From Cyanobacteria bacterium HKST-UBA02 (lineage in GTDB: Bacteria > Cyanobacteriota > Vampirovibrionia > Obscuribacterales > Obscuribacteraceae), in assembly GCA_020431945.1 (NCBI GenBank), contig JAGQHH010000018.1, positions 1-32,970 of the forward strand: 32,970 nucleotides of DNA, given 5' to 3'. The first letter of the stretch is position 1. Each line of letters opens with the position of its first letter. Below the pieces are notes generated by a model. The model did no database searches. It was not told the origin of the DNA and saw nothing but the letters and a program-made list of their open reading frames with translations. This document shows, in pieces, positions 23,989-31,503 of this stretch. The translations under genes and the position numbers were made by a program.

Positions 23989-24005
23989 CACTATATCGCA
24001 TAGTG
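23989..24005. repeat. Terminator-associated 17-bp dyad, copy 4
   Basis: CACTATATCGCATAGTG is a perfect CACTA-N7-TAGTG dyad, about 19 bp past the terminator at 24025-24070 (minus strand) and upstream of the response regulator. TTTCGAGA or its complement flanks it on both sides. Confidence 0.55.
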
Positions 24006-24024
24006 TCTCACCTCTCGAAATCAA

Positions 24025-24070
24025 CAACTGAAAGGGAAGCCCCGTGAGGGGCTTCCCTTAACTTCAGTTG
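24025..24070 (-). terminator. Long-stem intrinsic terminator
   Basis: AGGGAAGCCCC and GGGGCTTCCCT form the core around a 4-nt loop, extended by CAACTGAA/TTCAGTTG outer arms. It lies directly after the unknown gene at 24075-24455. Confidence 0.85.
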
Positions 24071-24074
24071 CCGA

Positions 24075-24455
24075 TCACGCAGGCACCGCAGAGGGCAGAG
24101 TGCTGCGCCTGCCGTAAAGCGCCAGGTCCCAGCCATAAGCCTTGAAAGAACAGATGAAGTCAGGCAGATGCTCAGCGCCCACGAAGTAGACCTGCACGGC
24201 GAACTGCGCGGTGCTGATGGCGCCGCACATCTGTTCGCGGATATAGAGCATCGGGCAGGAATTGTGCACCGCCACTTTGACGATCTCGCGAAGAGGTGAG
24301 ACCTGCAGGTGGAAAGTACCGCTGATGGCAGGAAACGGATGCACCTTCACCACCCCCAGAAAACCGCCGGTGGCGGGATCGCGGATGGCTCGATTGGTGC
24401 CGGGGATCGGGTTCCACCGGAGATGGTCCGGCAGTTCCAGGAATGCTGTACTCAT
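24075..24455 (-). CDS. Hypothetical protein, second gene of a pair
   Basis: A 126-residue soluble protein with no recognised family. A GTG at 24467 is in frame, but the ATG at 24455 has AAGGTG about 10 nt upstream and is preferred. The protein is rich in beta-like stretches with three Cys and several aromatic residues, and has the phrase HNSCPMLYIREQMCG in the middle. It starts about 30 bp after the stop of the helical protein gene at 24485 and is followed by a strong terminator, so the two form an operon. Confidence 0.75.
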   Translation of the reverse strand: MSTAFLELPDHLRWNPIPGTNRAIRDPATGGFLGVVKVHPFPAISGTFHLQVSPLREIVKVAVHNSCPMLYIREQMCGAISTAQFAVQVYFVGAEHLPDFICSFKAYGWDLALYGRRSTLPSAVPA

Positions 24456-24484
24456 GGCTTCGATCACCTTGCAGTAAGCCCCGA

Positions 24485-25267
24485 TCAGTCCTGGGCGTGA
24501 TTCCAGGTGTAGTTCTTCATCACCTTGTGAGCAGCCTTCAGAGCGGTCTTGCTCTTATTGTGATCGCGAGCCTTGAGCGCAGCCAGAGCTTCGTCGATGT
24601 GCCGGTTCGCCGAAGCGACATGGTGAATCTCCAGACCCGGCAGCACCTTCTCTTTGACATGACGGCAATAGACCGTCGCCTTGTCCCAGTCGTTGAAGCG
24701 CTTGAAGATGCTGAAGAAAGTGAGCTCGTATCCGGCATTGGATAGAGCCGTCTCAGCCATCTTCACCCGGCTGCCCTTGTCGATGATCTCATCGCTGGTG
24801 CCGGCGAAGCTGGCGGCAGAAGAACCGACTTCCCAGAGTTCCGCCAGGAAGGAGTCGAGCTCCTCAGCCGAAGTGGTCAGGCTCTGCCGGCGCTTCTTGT
24901 CGGCGAGAATACCGGCTATGGTCTTGGCACGGGCGACCATGGCGTGAGCGGTGAGGCTGGCGATGCCGCTGTCACTGCTCCTGGTGAAAGCCAGAAGCAC
25001 TAAGGAAGTATCTTCGAGAACCTGAACATCGCTCTCGAGACGCTCGAAAACCTCGCCGGAGCGAAGACAGGCAGTGAGCACGCGACGGCAAGCCGTAACT
25101 GCGATCTCAGCCAGAAGCCCGGTCACCTTGCGGCGCTCTTCGAGCTCGCTGACACCAGCCTGGGCGACAGAGAGTTGACGGGCCCAGATAAGCGCCGCCG
25201 GAAGATCGCCCTGATTCAGCTTGGTGCGGGCATTGATGAGCAGAACATCGATTGATTCGGTGGTCAT
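24485..25267 (-). CDS. Hypothetical all-helical protein
   Basis: A 260-residue soluble protein, largely alpha-helical and rich in Ala, Leu and Lys. The N-terminus (ARTKLNQGDLPAALIWARQL) reads like a degenerate TPR helix pair. The C-terminal 60 residues are basic (KARDHNKSKTALKAAHK). AAGGGG precedes the ATG. No family recognised. It is co-transcribed with the small gene downstream. Confidence 0.75.
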   Translation of the reverse strand: MTTESIDVLLINARTKLNQGDLPAALIWARQLSVAQAGVSELEERRKVTGLLAEIAVTACRRVLTACLRSGEVFERLESDVQVLEDTSLVLLAFTRSSDSGIASLTAHAMVARAKTIAGILADKKRRQSLTTSAEELDSFLAELWEVGSSAASFAGTSDEIIDKGSRVKMAETALSNAGYELTFFSIFKRFNDWDKATVYCRHVKEKVLPGLEIHHVASANRHIDEALAALKARDHNKSKTALKAAHKVMKNYTWNHAQD

Positions 25268-25866
25268 AGTGTACCCCTTCAGTTCGAAACACCCTTCGCA
25301 TAGACGACACAGACGGATCCGGTCGGATCGATGGACGTCGATTAGATGCAGGCGCGAAAGGTGATAGTTTGAGAAACCTAGATGTGCGATCTGGTTTTGA
25401 AGTCTGAAGTAAAAACGCCAGAACCTATCAGAAACAAACTGCCAGTTTCACTACCAGGAAACAAAAAGAAAGAAGATTGCTGCTTTATTACAGCCATCAT
25501 TCCAGCGCTCGCGCAACTTACGCAAATCAAAAACCACTCCTGACAACCACCAAAAAACCCCGAGAGAAACACCAGCCCGACCGGAGGGGGAGGTTTTCAA
25601 GACATCACAAAAGCCTGCGCAACATCCGTCCATGCCAGTTGTCAAAAGGCTCTTGAGCGAATCAGCAAGCTACAAGAGATCTGACTGATGTTTTTGGTAG
25701 CTTGTGACGTCCTACTTTTTTCTTCTTTTCTTAGATTCATTCAGCTTCGACTGTAACTAATTCCAGCTTTCTAGCAATCCCCTCCCGGTCCTCCGACACG
25801 GGACCCTTAACCACTGCGCTGAAGACCACCCCGTCTTGCAGCAAGGAACCTGACAAGGAACTTGAT
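25268..25866. other. 599-bp intergenic region
   Basis: No convincing gene. It holds CAAGCTAC at about 25666-25673 with its complement GTAGCTTG about 23 bases on (near 25697), followed by a pyrimidine run (CTTTTTTCTTCTTTTC). That could be the 3' end of a plus-strand small RNA. GTTTC-N8-GAAAC lies near 25446. The promoters of both flanking genes must lie here, but no strong sigma-70 pair is evident. Confidence 0.4.
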
Positions 25867-26643
25867 ATGAAAAATCATGGACCCAACGGATCCTCCACCG
25901 GTGGTAAGCACTACAACTGGTGGCAAAGATTTCGGAACTATGCCAGAGCCTGCGTGACTAGCGGATTCATTCCGACTCTCAGTCCGCGCATGGAAAAACT
26001 CGGCAAGTCCATTACTTCACTCTGGGCCTGGATTCAAGTCGGCAAAGTCACTGTTGTCGACCGCCATAACCTCCTGGCGCCCGGACGTATTATTTATTGC
26101 CCCAACCATAGCTCTCTTCTCGACGCCATTGTCATCTACACGATCATGCCCACCGGCACTCGTTACATGACCGCTGTCGAAGAGATGCGTGGAATCTGGG
26201 GTCTGAAGGCGATCGCCATGGGCGGCATGGGCTCTTATCCGGTGGATAGATCCATGGGACGTTCGGTGATTCCGCCTTCTATCGAGCTGATGAAGAAGGG
26301 CACAAGAATCACGATGTTCCCGGAAGGCAAGATCAGCCCTACCGGAACCTACCTCCCCTTCAAAAAGGGCGCCGCCTGGATTGCCATCGGCACCTGCGAA
26401 GCCCTCAGTCACACCGAGAAAGTCGGCATCGTTCCGATCCACATCTGCTATCACAAGCGGCATGTGCCCAGCGCCGTCTCTTTCCTGAAGATGCTTCTGC
26501 GCTGGCGCTCCGGTGTCACCATTACCATCGGCGATCCCATCTACGTTCACGACATCAACCCCCTCGATGCGAACAACGTCATCGAAGAGGTCAAACGCGA
26601 AATCACCGGTCAGAGCTGCTCGACCACCAAAGTCGCTGACTGA
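25867..26643 (+). CDS. plsC: PlsC-like 1-acyl-sn-glycerol-3-phosphate acyltransferase
   Basis: A 258-residue member of the PlsC acyltransferase family, which acylates lysophosphatidate or related lysolipids at the membrane. The catalytic NHSSLLD (His81, Asp86) is the H-x4-D motif. The acceptor-phosphate motif FPEGKISPTG lies near 154-163, and GSYPVDRS before it fits motif II. The protein has one weak hydrophobic stretch near the N-terminus. AAGGAA is upstream of the ATG. It is monocistronic, with a strong terminator. The exact acceptor lipid cannot be told. Confidence 0.9.
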   Translation: MKNHGPNGSSTGGKHYNWWQRFRNYARACVTSGFIPTLSPRMEKLGKSITSLWAWIQVGKVTVVDRHNLLAPGRIIYCPNHSSLLDAIVIYTIMPTGTRYMTAVEEMRGIWGLKAIAMGGMGSYPVDRSMGRSVIPPSIELMKKGTRITMFPEGKISPTGTYLPFKKGAAWIAIGTCEALSHTEKVGIVPIHICYHKRHVPSAVSFLKMLLRWRSGVTITIGDPIYVHDINPLDANNVIEEVKREITGQSCSTTKVAD

Positions 26644-26689
26644 CGGTCTGCTCGCGTCCAGGCTCCGGTCTGGAATGAATGCGTATTGT

Positions 26690-26747
26690 CAATCAGGAGG
26701 GGCGGTTGAACCACGAGTTCTCCCGTCCCTCCTGATTGCATTTTTTC
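26690..26747 (+). terminator. Intrinsic terminator of the acyltransferase gene
   Basis: CAATCAGGAGGG (26690-26701) pairs with CCCTCCTGATTG (26727-26738), followed by CATTTTTTC. Confidence 0.9.
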
Positions 26748-26758
26748 TACCGGGTCTT

Positions 26759-26775
26759 TACTACTTCTCTTAGTA
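26759..26775. repeat. Terminator-associated 17-bp dyad, copy 5
   Basis: TACTACTTCTCTTAGTA has TACTA and TAGTA ends with 7 bases between them. It begins 12 bp after the T tract of the acyltransferase terminator. Confidence 0.55.
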
Positions 26776-26878
26776 TCTCTTACCTACAACCAGACGAAAG
26801 CACCGGATCCCAGCCGTTCAAGAAGACATTCCTCGCACTCTTATAGTTTGAAGAATAAAAAACCACCGAAAATTATTC

Positions 26879-26916
26879 CTCAAACTATATCAAGAGCCAC
26901 TTTGATATAGTTTGAG
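26879..26916. repeat. Perfect 15-bp inverted repeat
   Basis: CTCAAACTATATCAA (26879-26893) and TTGATATAGTTTGAG (26902-26916) pair perfectly around an 8-base loop. It lies 12 bp after the end of the MoeZ-like gene (minus strand). The AT-rich stem and lack of a direct T run make it a poor classic terminator. A partial copy, TTATAGTTTGAAG, lies at about 26841-26853. Confidence 0.6.
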
Positions 26917-26927
26917 AAAACTCTACC

Positions 26928-28058
26928 CTAAGCTGAAGAACAATCCTGGGACTCGAGCCAGGCCATATAACCGCCTTCCAGATGTGTCACCGAGCCGAAA
27001 CCGAGTGAGCGAAGCAGCGCCATAGCTGCCCGGGAACGGGTGCCGCTCCGGCAATAGGCTACGATGGCGACATCGGCCGGAAGCTCGCACGCCCGTCCTT
27101 CGAGATCGGACAGAGGAATATGAACAGCACCGCCAATTGCGCCAAGAGCGACTTCCTCAGCGCTTCTCACATCCAGGAGCAAGGGACCGCTACCGCCGGC
27201 AAGGGCGCCAGCCAGCGCAGCAACGGTGATGCTCACAGCCCCGGAAGCGGACTCATCCGGGCAGGCAGTCTCGATTTCCGTCACCACCGTAATGCTGGGA
27301 TTGTCGCCACAAATGGGGCAACCCGGATCTCTTGCTACTTTCAAACTCTCGAATGAAGCGCTCAGAGCATCATAGACAAGGAGCCTTCCGGAAAGAGACT
27401 CGCCGATCCCGAGAAGGATCTTGATCGCCTCTGCCGCCTGAATCGAGCCCACCACCCCGGCCATGACCCCTAGCACGCCAGCCTCGGCACAGCTGGGAGC
27501 TACTTCCGGCGGTGGCGGTTCGGGGAAAAGACAGCGATAACAGGGACCATTATTCTCGCCAAAAACGCTGATCTGACCTTCGAATCGATAGATAGCAGCA
27601 TGGACGTTTGGTTTGCCTGAAAGCACCGAGGCATCGTTTACAAGATAGCGAGTGTTGAAGTTGTCGGTTCCGTCGATGACAACATCATAAGCACCGACCA
27701 GTTCGAGAGCATTCTCCGCAGAGAGCCGCATGGCATAGGGCACAATCTCAATCTCCGGATTGATCCCCGCGAGCCGGGCAGCGACCCTGTCGACTTTCCG
27801 GGCACCGACATCGGCAGTCTCATAGAGAGTCTGGCGCTGCAGATTGCTCATATCCACGGTATCGAAATCCACTACACCAATGGTGCCGACTCCCGCAGCA
27901 GCGAGATATTGCAAGACCGGAGAGCCGAGCCCTCCGGCGCCCACAACCAGGGCCCGCGAGGCTTTGAGCCTGGACTGACCGGCCAGTCCGACTTCCCTCA
28001 AAAGCAGATGACGGCTGTAACGAAGCAGCTCGGCTCGAGACAGGCCCTCGTCGCTCAT
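26928..28058 (-). CDS. MoeB/MoeZ-like E1 enzyme with rhodanese domain
   Basis: A 376-residue cytosolic enzyme that adenylates the C-terminal glycine of a ubiquitin-like sulfur carrier and then delivers sulfur. The ThiF/MoeB domain (about 8-240) has the ATP loop VVGAGGLGSPV, Asp130 in VIDGTDNFNTR, and zinc Cys pairs C173xxC176 and C247xxC250. The rhodanese domain (about 285-372) has its active-site Cys336 in CRSGTRSR. The two-domain layout matches mycobacterial MoeZ and human MOCS3. Its start is 2 bp after the stop of the CysO-like carrier gene, so the carrier is very probably its partner. Confidence 0.93.
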   Translation of the reverse strand: MSDEGLSRAELLRYSRHLLLREVGLAGQSRLKASRALVVGAGGLGSPVLQYLAAAGVGTIGVVDFDTVDMSNLQRQTLYETADVGARKVDRVAARLAGINPEIEIVPYAMRLSAENALELVGAYDVVIDGTDNFNTRYLVNDASVLSGKPNVHAAIYRFEGQISVFGENNGPCYRCLFPEPPPPEVAPSCAEAGVLGVMAGVVGSIQAAEAIKILLGIGESLSGRLLVYDALSASFESLKVARDPGCPICGDNPSITVVTEIETACPDESASGAVSITVAALAGALAGGSGPLLLDVRSAEEVALGAIGGAVHIPLSDLEGRACELPADVAIVAYCRSGTRSRAAMALLRSLGFGSVTHLEGGYMAWLESQDCSSA

Positions 28059-28060
28059 TG

Positions 28061-28321
28061 TTAGCCTCCGCTCAGAGCACAGATGATATGCAGCACCGCG
28101 GCTCCATCGAGACTTTCATCGATAGCCGAAACCGGCTCGTTATCGCGATAGATCTTGATGTGCTTGCGTATGCCGTCCTGCTCGTCGATCATGCGAAAAA
28201 CGATGCCCGGGTGCCTCGATTCGAGATCGCCGAGCAAATCCCTGACGGTGCTGCCATGCGCTTCAACCCGGCTTTCGTTGCCGGTGTATGAGCGAAGCGG
28301 GCTCGGAATGTGCACGATCAT
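28061..28321 (-). CDS. CysO/MoaD-like ubiquitin-fold sulfur carrier protein
   Basis: An 86-residue beta-grasp carrier ending in Gly-Gly, the site of adenylation and thiocarboxylation. The pattern IPSPLRSYTGNESRVEAHG, DLLGDLESRHPGI, RKHIKIYRDNE is closer to the mycobacterial cysteine-synthesis carrier CysO than to typical MoaD. It lies between the BNR-repeat gene (8 bp gap by stop/start) and the MoeZ-like gene (2 bp). No Mec-type metalloprotease or CysM lies beside it, so its sulfur acceptor (cysteine, molybdopterin or other) is open. Confidence 0.88.
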   Translation of the reverse strand: MIVHIPSPLRSYTGNESRVEAHGSTVRDLLGDLESRHPGIVFRMIDEQDGIRKHIKIYRDNEPVSAIDESLDGAAVLHIICALSGG

Positions 28322-28331
28322 AGATGCCTTT

Positions 28332-29444
28332 CTACCGGGAAGTCATAACCGAAAGGGAATAGATTTCAGGCAGATAGCTTACCAGACAGCTCCAGGTCTC
28401 GCCTTCATCCCGACTGCCCCAGACCTCGCCCTGGCTGGTGCCGAAATAGAGCCCGAGCGAATCTTCGCTGTCACAGGTCATAGCCTGGCGTTTGACAGTG
28501 AAATAAGCATCCCTGGCGGGGAGGCCGGAGTCCTGGCGAACCCAGGACTCGCCGGCGTCACGGCTCATATAGACCGCCGGTTTGCCATCAGGACTGGTGC
28601 GGGGCCAGACTGTCGAGCCATCCATGGGGAAGACCCAGACGGTATCAGGATCCCGGGGGTGAAGAACAATCGGAAAGCCGATGTCGCCAACCCCGGATGG
28701 CATATTCCTGCCGATCCTCTGCCATCGGGAAGCAGGTCTCTCCAGGCGATAGATTCCGCAATGATTCTGCTGGTAGAGCCGGTCGGGGAGCCGAGGATGA
28801 AGCGCCACGCAGTGCGGATCATGCCCGAATTCCACTTCGGGATCGGGAAGAAACTCGGCTTCGCAGCCCCGGTTGAGAGGCGTCCAGGAGGCGCCCCTAT
28901 CAATGCTTTCGAAAACGCCCCCTACCGAGATGCCGACATAGATATGATTTCCATCTCTGGGATCGACGTTGATGGAGTGCAGGAGCTGGCCCCCTGGAGT
29001 CGGTCCGTGACCGGTCCACTGCTCATACATGGGGTGCTCGATAAAGCCCTTGATCGGCTCCCAGGTATCACCATGATCACGACTCTCGAAAAGAGCAGGA
29101 GGTGAGGTCCCGGCATACCAGAGACCGGGATCTGCTTCATTGCCGGGACTGAGCCAGAAAACCGAGTCGACGCTCAGACCACCCTCCTTCTTTGGAAATG
29201 CAGGCGGTGACTTGGCTTCGACGAAGGTCTTACCGGCATCGGAAGAGTGATAGACCGTGGGACCCAGATGTCCGGTCTTGGCCGCCATCAAGATACTCTC
29301 CGGCTTTCTGGGATCGGCCACGAGATGGTAAACGATATGACCGAGAAAAATCGGCTCCGAGAGGCTCCAGGAGGAGCGGTCACTGGCGGACTCGAGAATG
29401 AATGCGCCTTTTCGGGTGCCCACCAGCAGCGCTATAGATGCCAT
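28332..29444 (-). CDS. BNR/sialidase-type beta-propeller repeat protein
   Basis: A 370-residue protein with five Asp-box motifs of the form S-x-D-x-G-x-x-[WF]: SSDAGKTF, SRDHGDTW, SIDRGASW, SRDAGESW and SRDEGETW. These mark a beta-propeller of the VPS10/sialidase-like type. No signal peptide is present, so it should be cytosolic. Sialidase active-site residues cannot be assigned, and enzyme activity is doubtful. It is the first gene of a three-gene operon with the CysO-like carrier and the MoeZ-like E1. I recall this neighbour set from other bacteria, which suggests a shared, undefined role. Confidence 0.85.
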   Translation of the reverse strand: MASIALLVGTRKGAFILESASDRSSWSLSEPIFLGHIVYHLVADPRKPESILMAAKTGHLGPTVYHSSDAGKTFVEAKSPPAFPKKEGGLSVDSVFWLSPGNEADPGLWYAGTSPPALFESRDHGDTWEPIKGFIEHPMYEQWTGHGPTPGGQLLHSINVDPRDGNHIYVGISVGGVFESIDRGASWTPLNRGCEAEFLPDPEVEFGHDPHCVALHPRLPDRLYQQNHCGIYRLERPASRWQRIGRNMPSGVGDIGFPIVLHPRDPDTVWVFPMDGSTVWPRTSPDGKPAVYMSRDAGESWVRQDSGLPARDAYFTVKRQAMTCDSEDSLGLYFGTSQGEVWGSRDEGETWSCLVSYLPEIYSLSVMTSR

Positions 29445-29517
29445 CGATAAAACCCGTCAGTAGGAACGAATAAGCAATAAGTCTACAGGCAGAAGTCCGG
29501 AATTTTCGATTCGTTTT

Positions 29518-29534
29518 TACTGTATCGTTTAGTA
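29518..29534. repeat. Terminator-associated 17-bp dyad, copy 6
   Basis: TACTGTATCGTTTAGTA (one mismatch in the left half) starts about 10 bp past the terminator of the S1 gene (minus strand) and about 75 bp upstream of the BNR gene. Confidence 0.5.
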
Positions 29535-29544
29535 CTCTTCCTCC

Positions 29545-29582
29545 CAAGAAGAAAGCTGCCGAGCCGGAGGCTCGACAACTTT
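29545..29582 (-). terminator. Intrinsic terminator of the S1 gene
   Basis: On the minus strand AAAGTTGTCGAGCC (29582-29569) pairs with GGCTCGGCAGCTTT (29565-29552), allowing two G-U pairs, followed by CTTCTT. Confidence 0.8.
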
Positions 29583-29615
29583 CAACGCGACCGGCGCTCA
29601 GCCGATCAGGCAAAC

Positions 29616-30719
29616 TCAAGCCGCGCTCTCGTCAGCGACGGGGGACTCGAATTTGCGGGTCAGGGAGATGCGCGGGCGGCTCAGGTCGAGGCTGGTGATC
29701 TTCACTTCGATCTCCTGACCGACAGCAAAGATTTCAGTCGCCTCACCGGCTTTCGCCTTCTCGGCACCACGGAAGTCCGAGATGTGCAGGAGCCCGTCGA
29801 TGCAATCACCCAGACAGATGAAGGCACCGAACTGTTCCGAGCGGGCCACCACTCCTTTGAGAATCCTGCCCTCGAAGAGAGTCGGCAGAAATTCCCGCTG
29901 AAGCGCAGCCCGGCGGCTCAGAAGGACTTTGCGATTGACGGCATCCACCGAGACGATGGCCACGCTCACGGTCTCACCGGGACGCACCACCTGGGAAGGC
30001 TCGATGCTCCGGTTGCCCGAAAGCTCCGACCGGCGAATCAGGCCTGTGACATTGCTGCCCAGCTCTACCAGCACGCCCTGCGGAATGATCCGTTTGACGA
30101 CACCGGCGACGATCTCGCCTGCCTTGAGGTCCTTGAGAAGGTCATCCTGCTCAGCCTGAACGACTTTCAGCTGGCTGAGAATGCATTCGCCGAAGCGACC
30201 CTTGCTCGGATTGAGATCGAGAACCTTGACCGGGATCTCCTCGCCCACCAGCTCATCGAGCTTGCCGAAGTGCTGGATCTCGCTTCTCGGAATGAAAGCT
30301 CTGACCCCTGCGATGTTCGCCCTGAGCCCGGCGACCTTGCCGCCCCGGGAAGTGGCAACAGCCAGTACGCGAGCCAGACCGGTTTCACCGGACTCTTTCT
30401 TGCTCTTAAGATCGAGCCAGGTCACAGCCCTCTTCTGGGAGAGATTGACGGCGCCTTCGTCGTCGGCGGCACTGATAGCAAGAAAGGTATAGACGCCTCC
30501 GACTTCGATGTCGATGGCCTCGTCACCCGGCACGAAAGAATCGGCTTTGAGACCGAGACTGACCAGGTAACCCCCCTTGCAGGCAGCAACTACTTCGCCT
30601 TCCACCAGAGAGTTGATGGCAGGTGATTCCGGAAGTTTCCAGTTTTCCATGAGACTGGCGAAAGAAGCTCCGGCGGCTTCGTTAGAAACGGTTGAATCAA
30701 CAATGCTTGTGTTTTTCAT
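29616..30719 (-). CDS. Ribosomal protein S1-like protein with four S1 domains
   Basis: A 367-residue RNA-binding protein. Four S1/OB domains are visible at about 38-97, 113-185, 199-270 and 282-356. The third (GEIVAGVVKRIIPQGVLVEL, with GLIRRSEL) and the fourth (GVVARSEQFGAFI, GLLHISDF) are the most typical. The number lies between the three-domain S1 of cyanobacteria and the six of E. coli. It should help mRNA bind the 30S subunit. The start is uncertain: the ATG at 30719 has GGAGG 14 nt upstream, while an in-frame ATG at 30740 has no SD but follows an A-rich stretch. Single gene with its own terminator. Confidence 0.9.
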   Translation of the reverse strand: MKNTSIVDSTVSNEAAGASFASLMENWKLPESPAINSLVEGEVVAACKGGYLVSLGLKADSFVPGDEAIDIEVGGVYTFLAISAADDEGAVNLSQKRAVTWLDLKSKKESGETGLARVLAVATSRGGKVAGLRANIAGVRAFIPRSEIQHFGKLDELVGEEIPVKVLDLNPSKGRFGECILSQLKVVQAEQDDLLKDLKAGEIVAGVVKRIIPQGVLVELGSNVTGLIRRSELSGNRSIEPSQVVRPGETVSVAIVSVDAVNRKVLLSRRAALQREFLPTLFEGRILKGVVARSEQFGAFICLGDCIDGLLHISDFRGAEKAKAGEATEIFAVGQEIEVKITSLDLSRPRISLTRKFESPVADESAA

Positions 30720-31126
30720 ACGACAATTAACGTCCTCCATGTTTTTGTTTTTTGTTTTGGAACGCTCTATCGTGAGCCCGACAACGACACACACAACTCC
30801 CGGGTCGGAAAGTAGAAAGCCCTGCTTCCCCGAGCTGCTCAAAGACGCTGCTCGAGGGGTGAAATCAGTCGGGGGACTTGAATCTGCTGGGTTTCTTACT
30901 CTTCTGAACGAGGGGGTTGTAAAGTGTAACTTAACGTTAAACAGACCGTCATATCCAAAGCAACAGAAAATTGCTCCAACTTCACAATTACAGGCTGATT
31001 CAGAGGATTAGACCGCATCCGCCATCCGCGCTAGCAGTTAAGGAACGAAATACCATTAGTGCCTGGCCCCGGATTTCGAAAAAGATTAGACGCTCTCTTA
31101 CTTTCGCTAGCTGCTGGCCAGGGTAT
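30720..31126. other. Intergenic region and probable long leader of the S1 gene
   Basis: On the minus strand a leader of perhaps 200 nt precedes the S1 gene. It contains a hairpin with arms 30828-30835 and 30850-30859 (one bulge) and an A-rich single-stranded run, AAAACAAAAAACAAAAAC, directly before the ATG at 30740. A TTAACGTTAA palindrome lies at 30931-30940. S1 genes often self-regulate through such leaders. No gene is seen. Confidence 0.45.
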
Positions 31127-31156
31127 TTCGAGAGCCGGGCAAATTCGGTTTATAAT
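31127..31156 (+). promoter_or_regulatory. Promoter of rnpB
   Basis: A perfect TATAAT (31151-31156) stands 7 bp before the first RNA base, with TTCGAG (31127-31132) as a weak -35 box 18 bp upstream. Confidence 0.75.
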
Positions 31157-31162
31157 CGGGAG

Positions 31163-31503
31163 GAAGCAATGCAGACCGTCGCGTTCGCGAGAGCGAATGA
31201 GGAAAGTCCGGGCACCACAGGGCTGGTTGCTGGGTAACGCCCAGTGCGCGTGAGCGTGAGGATAGTGCCACAGAAATGAAGACCGCCGGATTTCCGGTAA
31301 GGGTGCAACGGTGCGGTAAGAGCGTCACCAGCAAGGTCGAGAGGCCTTGGCTAGGTAAACCCCGCTGAAGGTGCAAGGCTAAGGTATAGCTCGAGGCAAT
31401 GGCTGCCCGTCATCTCGAGTTGCCGACGCTGCTAGAGGGTCCGGGAAACCGGGCTCCCAGATAGATGACGGTCTATAACAGAACCCGGCTTATGCGTTGC
31501 TTC
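31163..31503 (+). ncRNA. rnpB: RNase P RNA, bacterial type A
   Basis: The catalytic RNA that removes 5' leaders from pre-tRNAs. Universal blocks are present in order: GAGGAAAGTCCGGGC (near 31199), CCACAGAAATGAAGACCGCC (near 31268), GGTGCAACGGTGCGGTAAGA (near 31302), and ACAGAACCCGGCTTAT near 31480. The ends pair as P1: GAAGCAA at 31163-31169 with TTGCTTC at 31497-31503. Near the 3' end AGATAGATGACGGTC can pair with GACCGTC near the 5' end (P2/P4 region). Length is about 341 nt. Its last base pairs reach into the stop codon of the convergent trmD gene. Confidence 0.96.

Noticed and set aside
28155..29105. Plus-strand open frame (316 codons) across the BNR and carrier genes
   Set aside because: It crosses two well-supported opposite-strand genes and has no recognisable domain.
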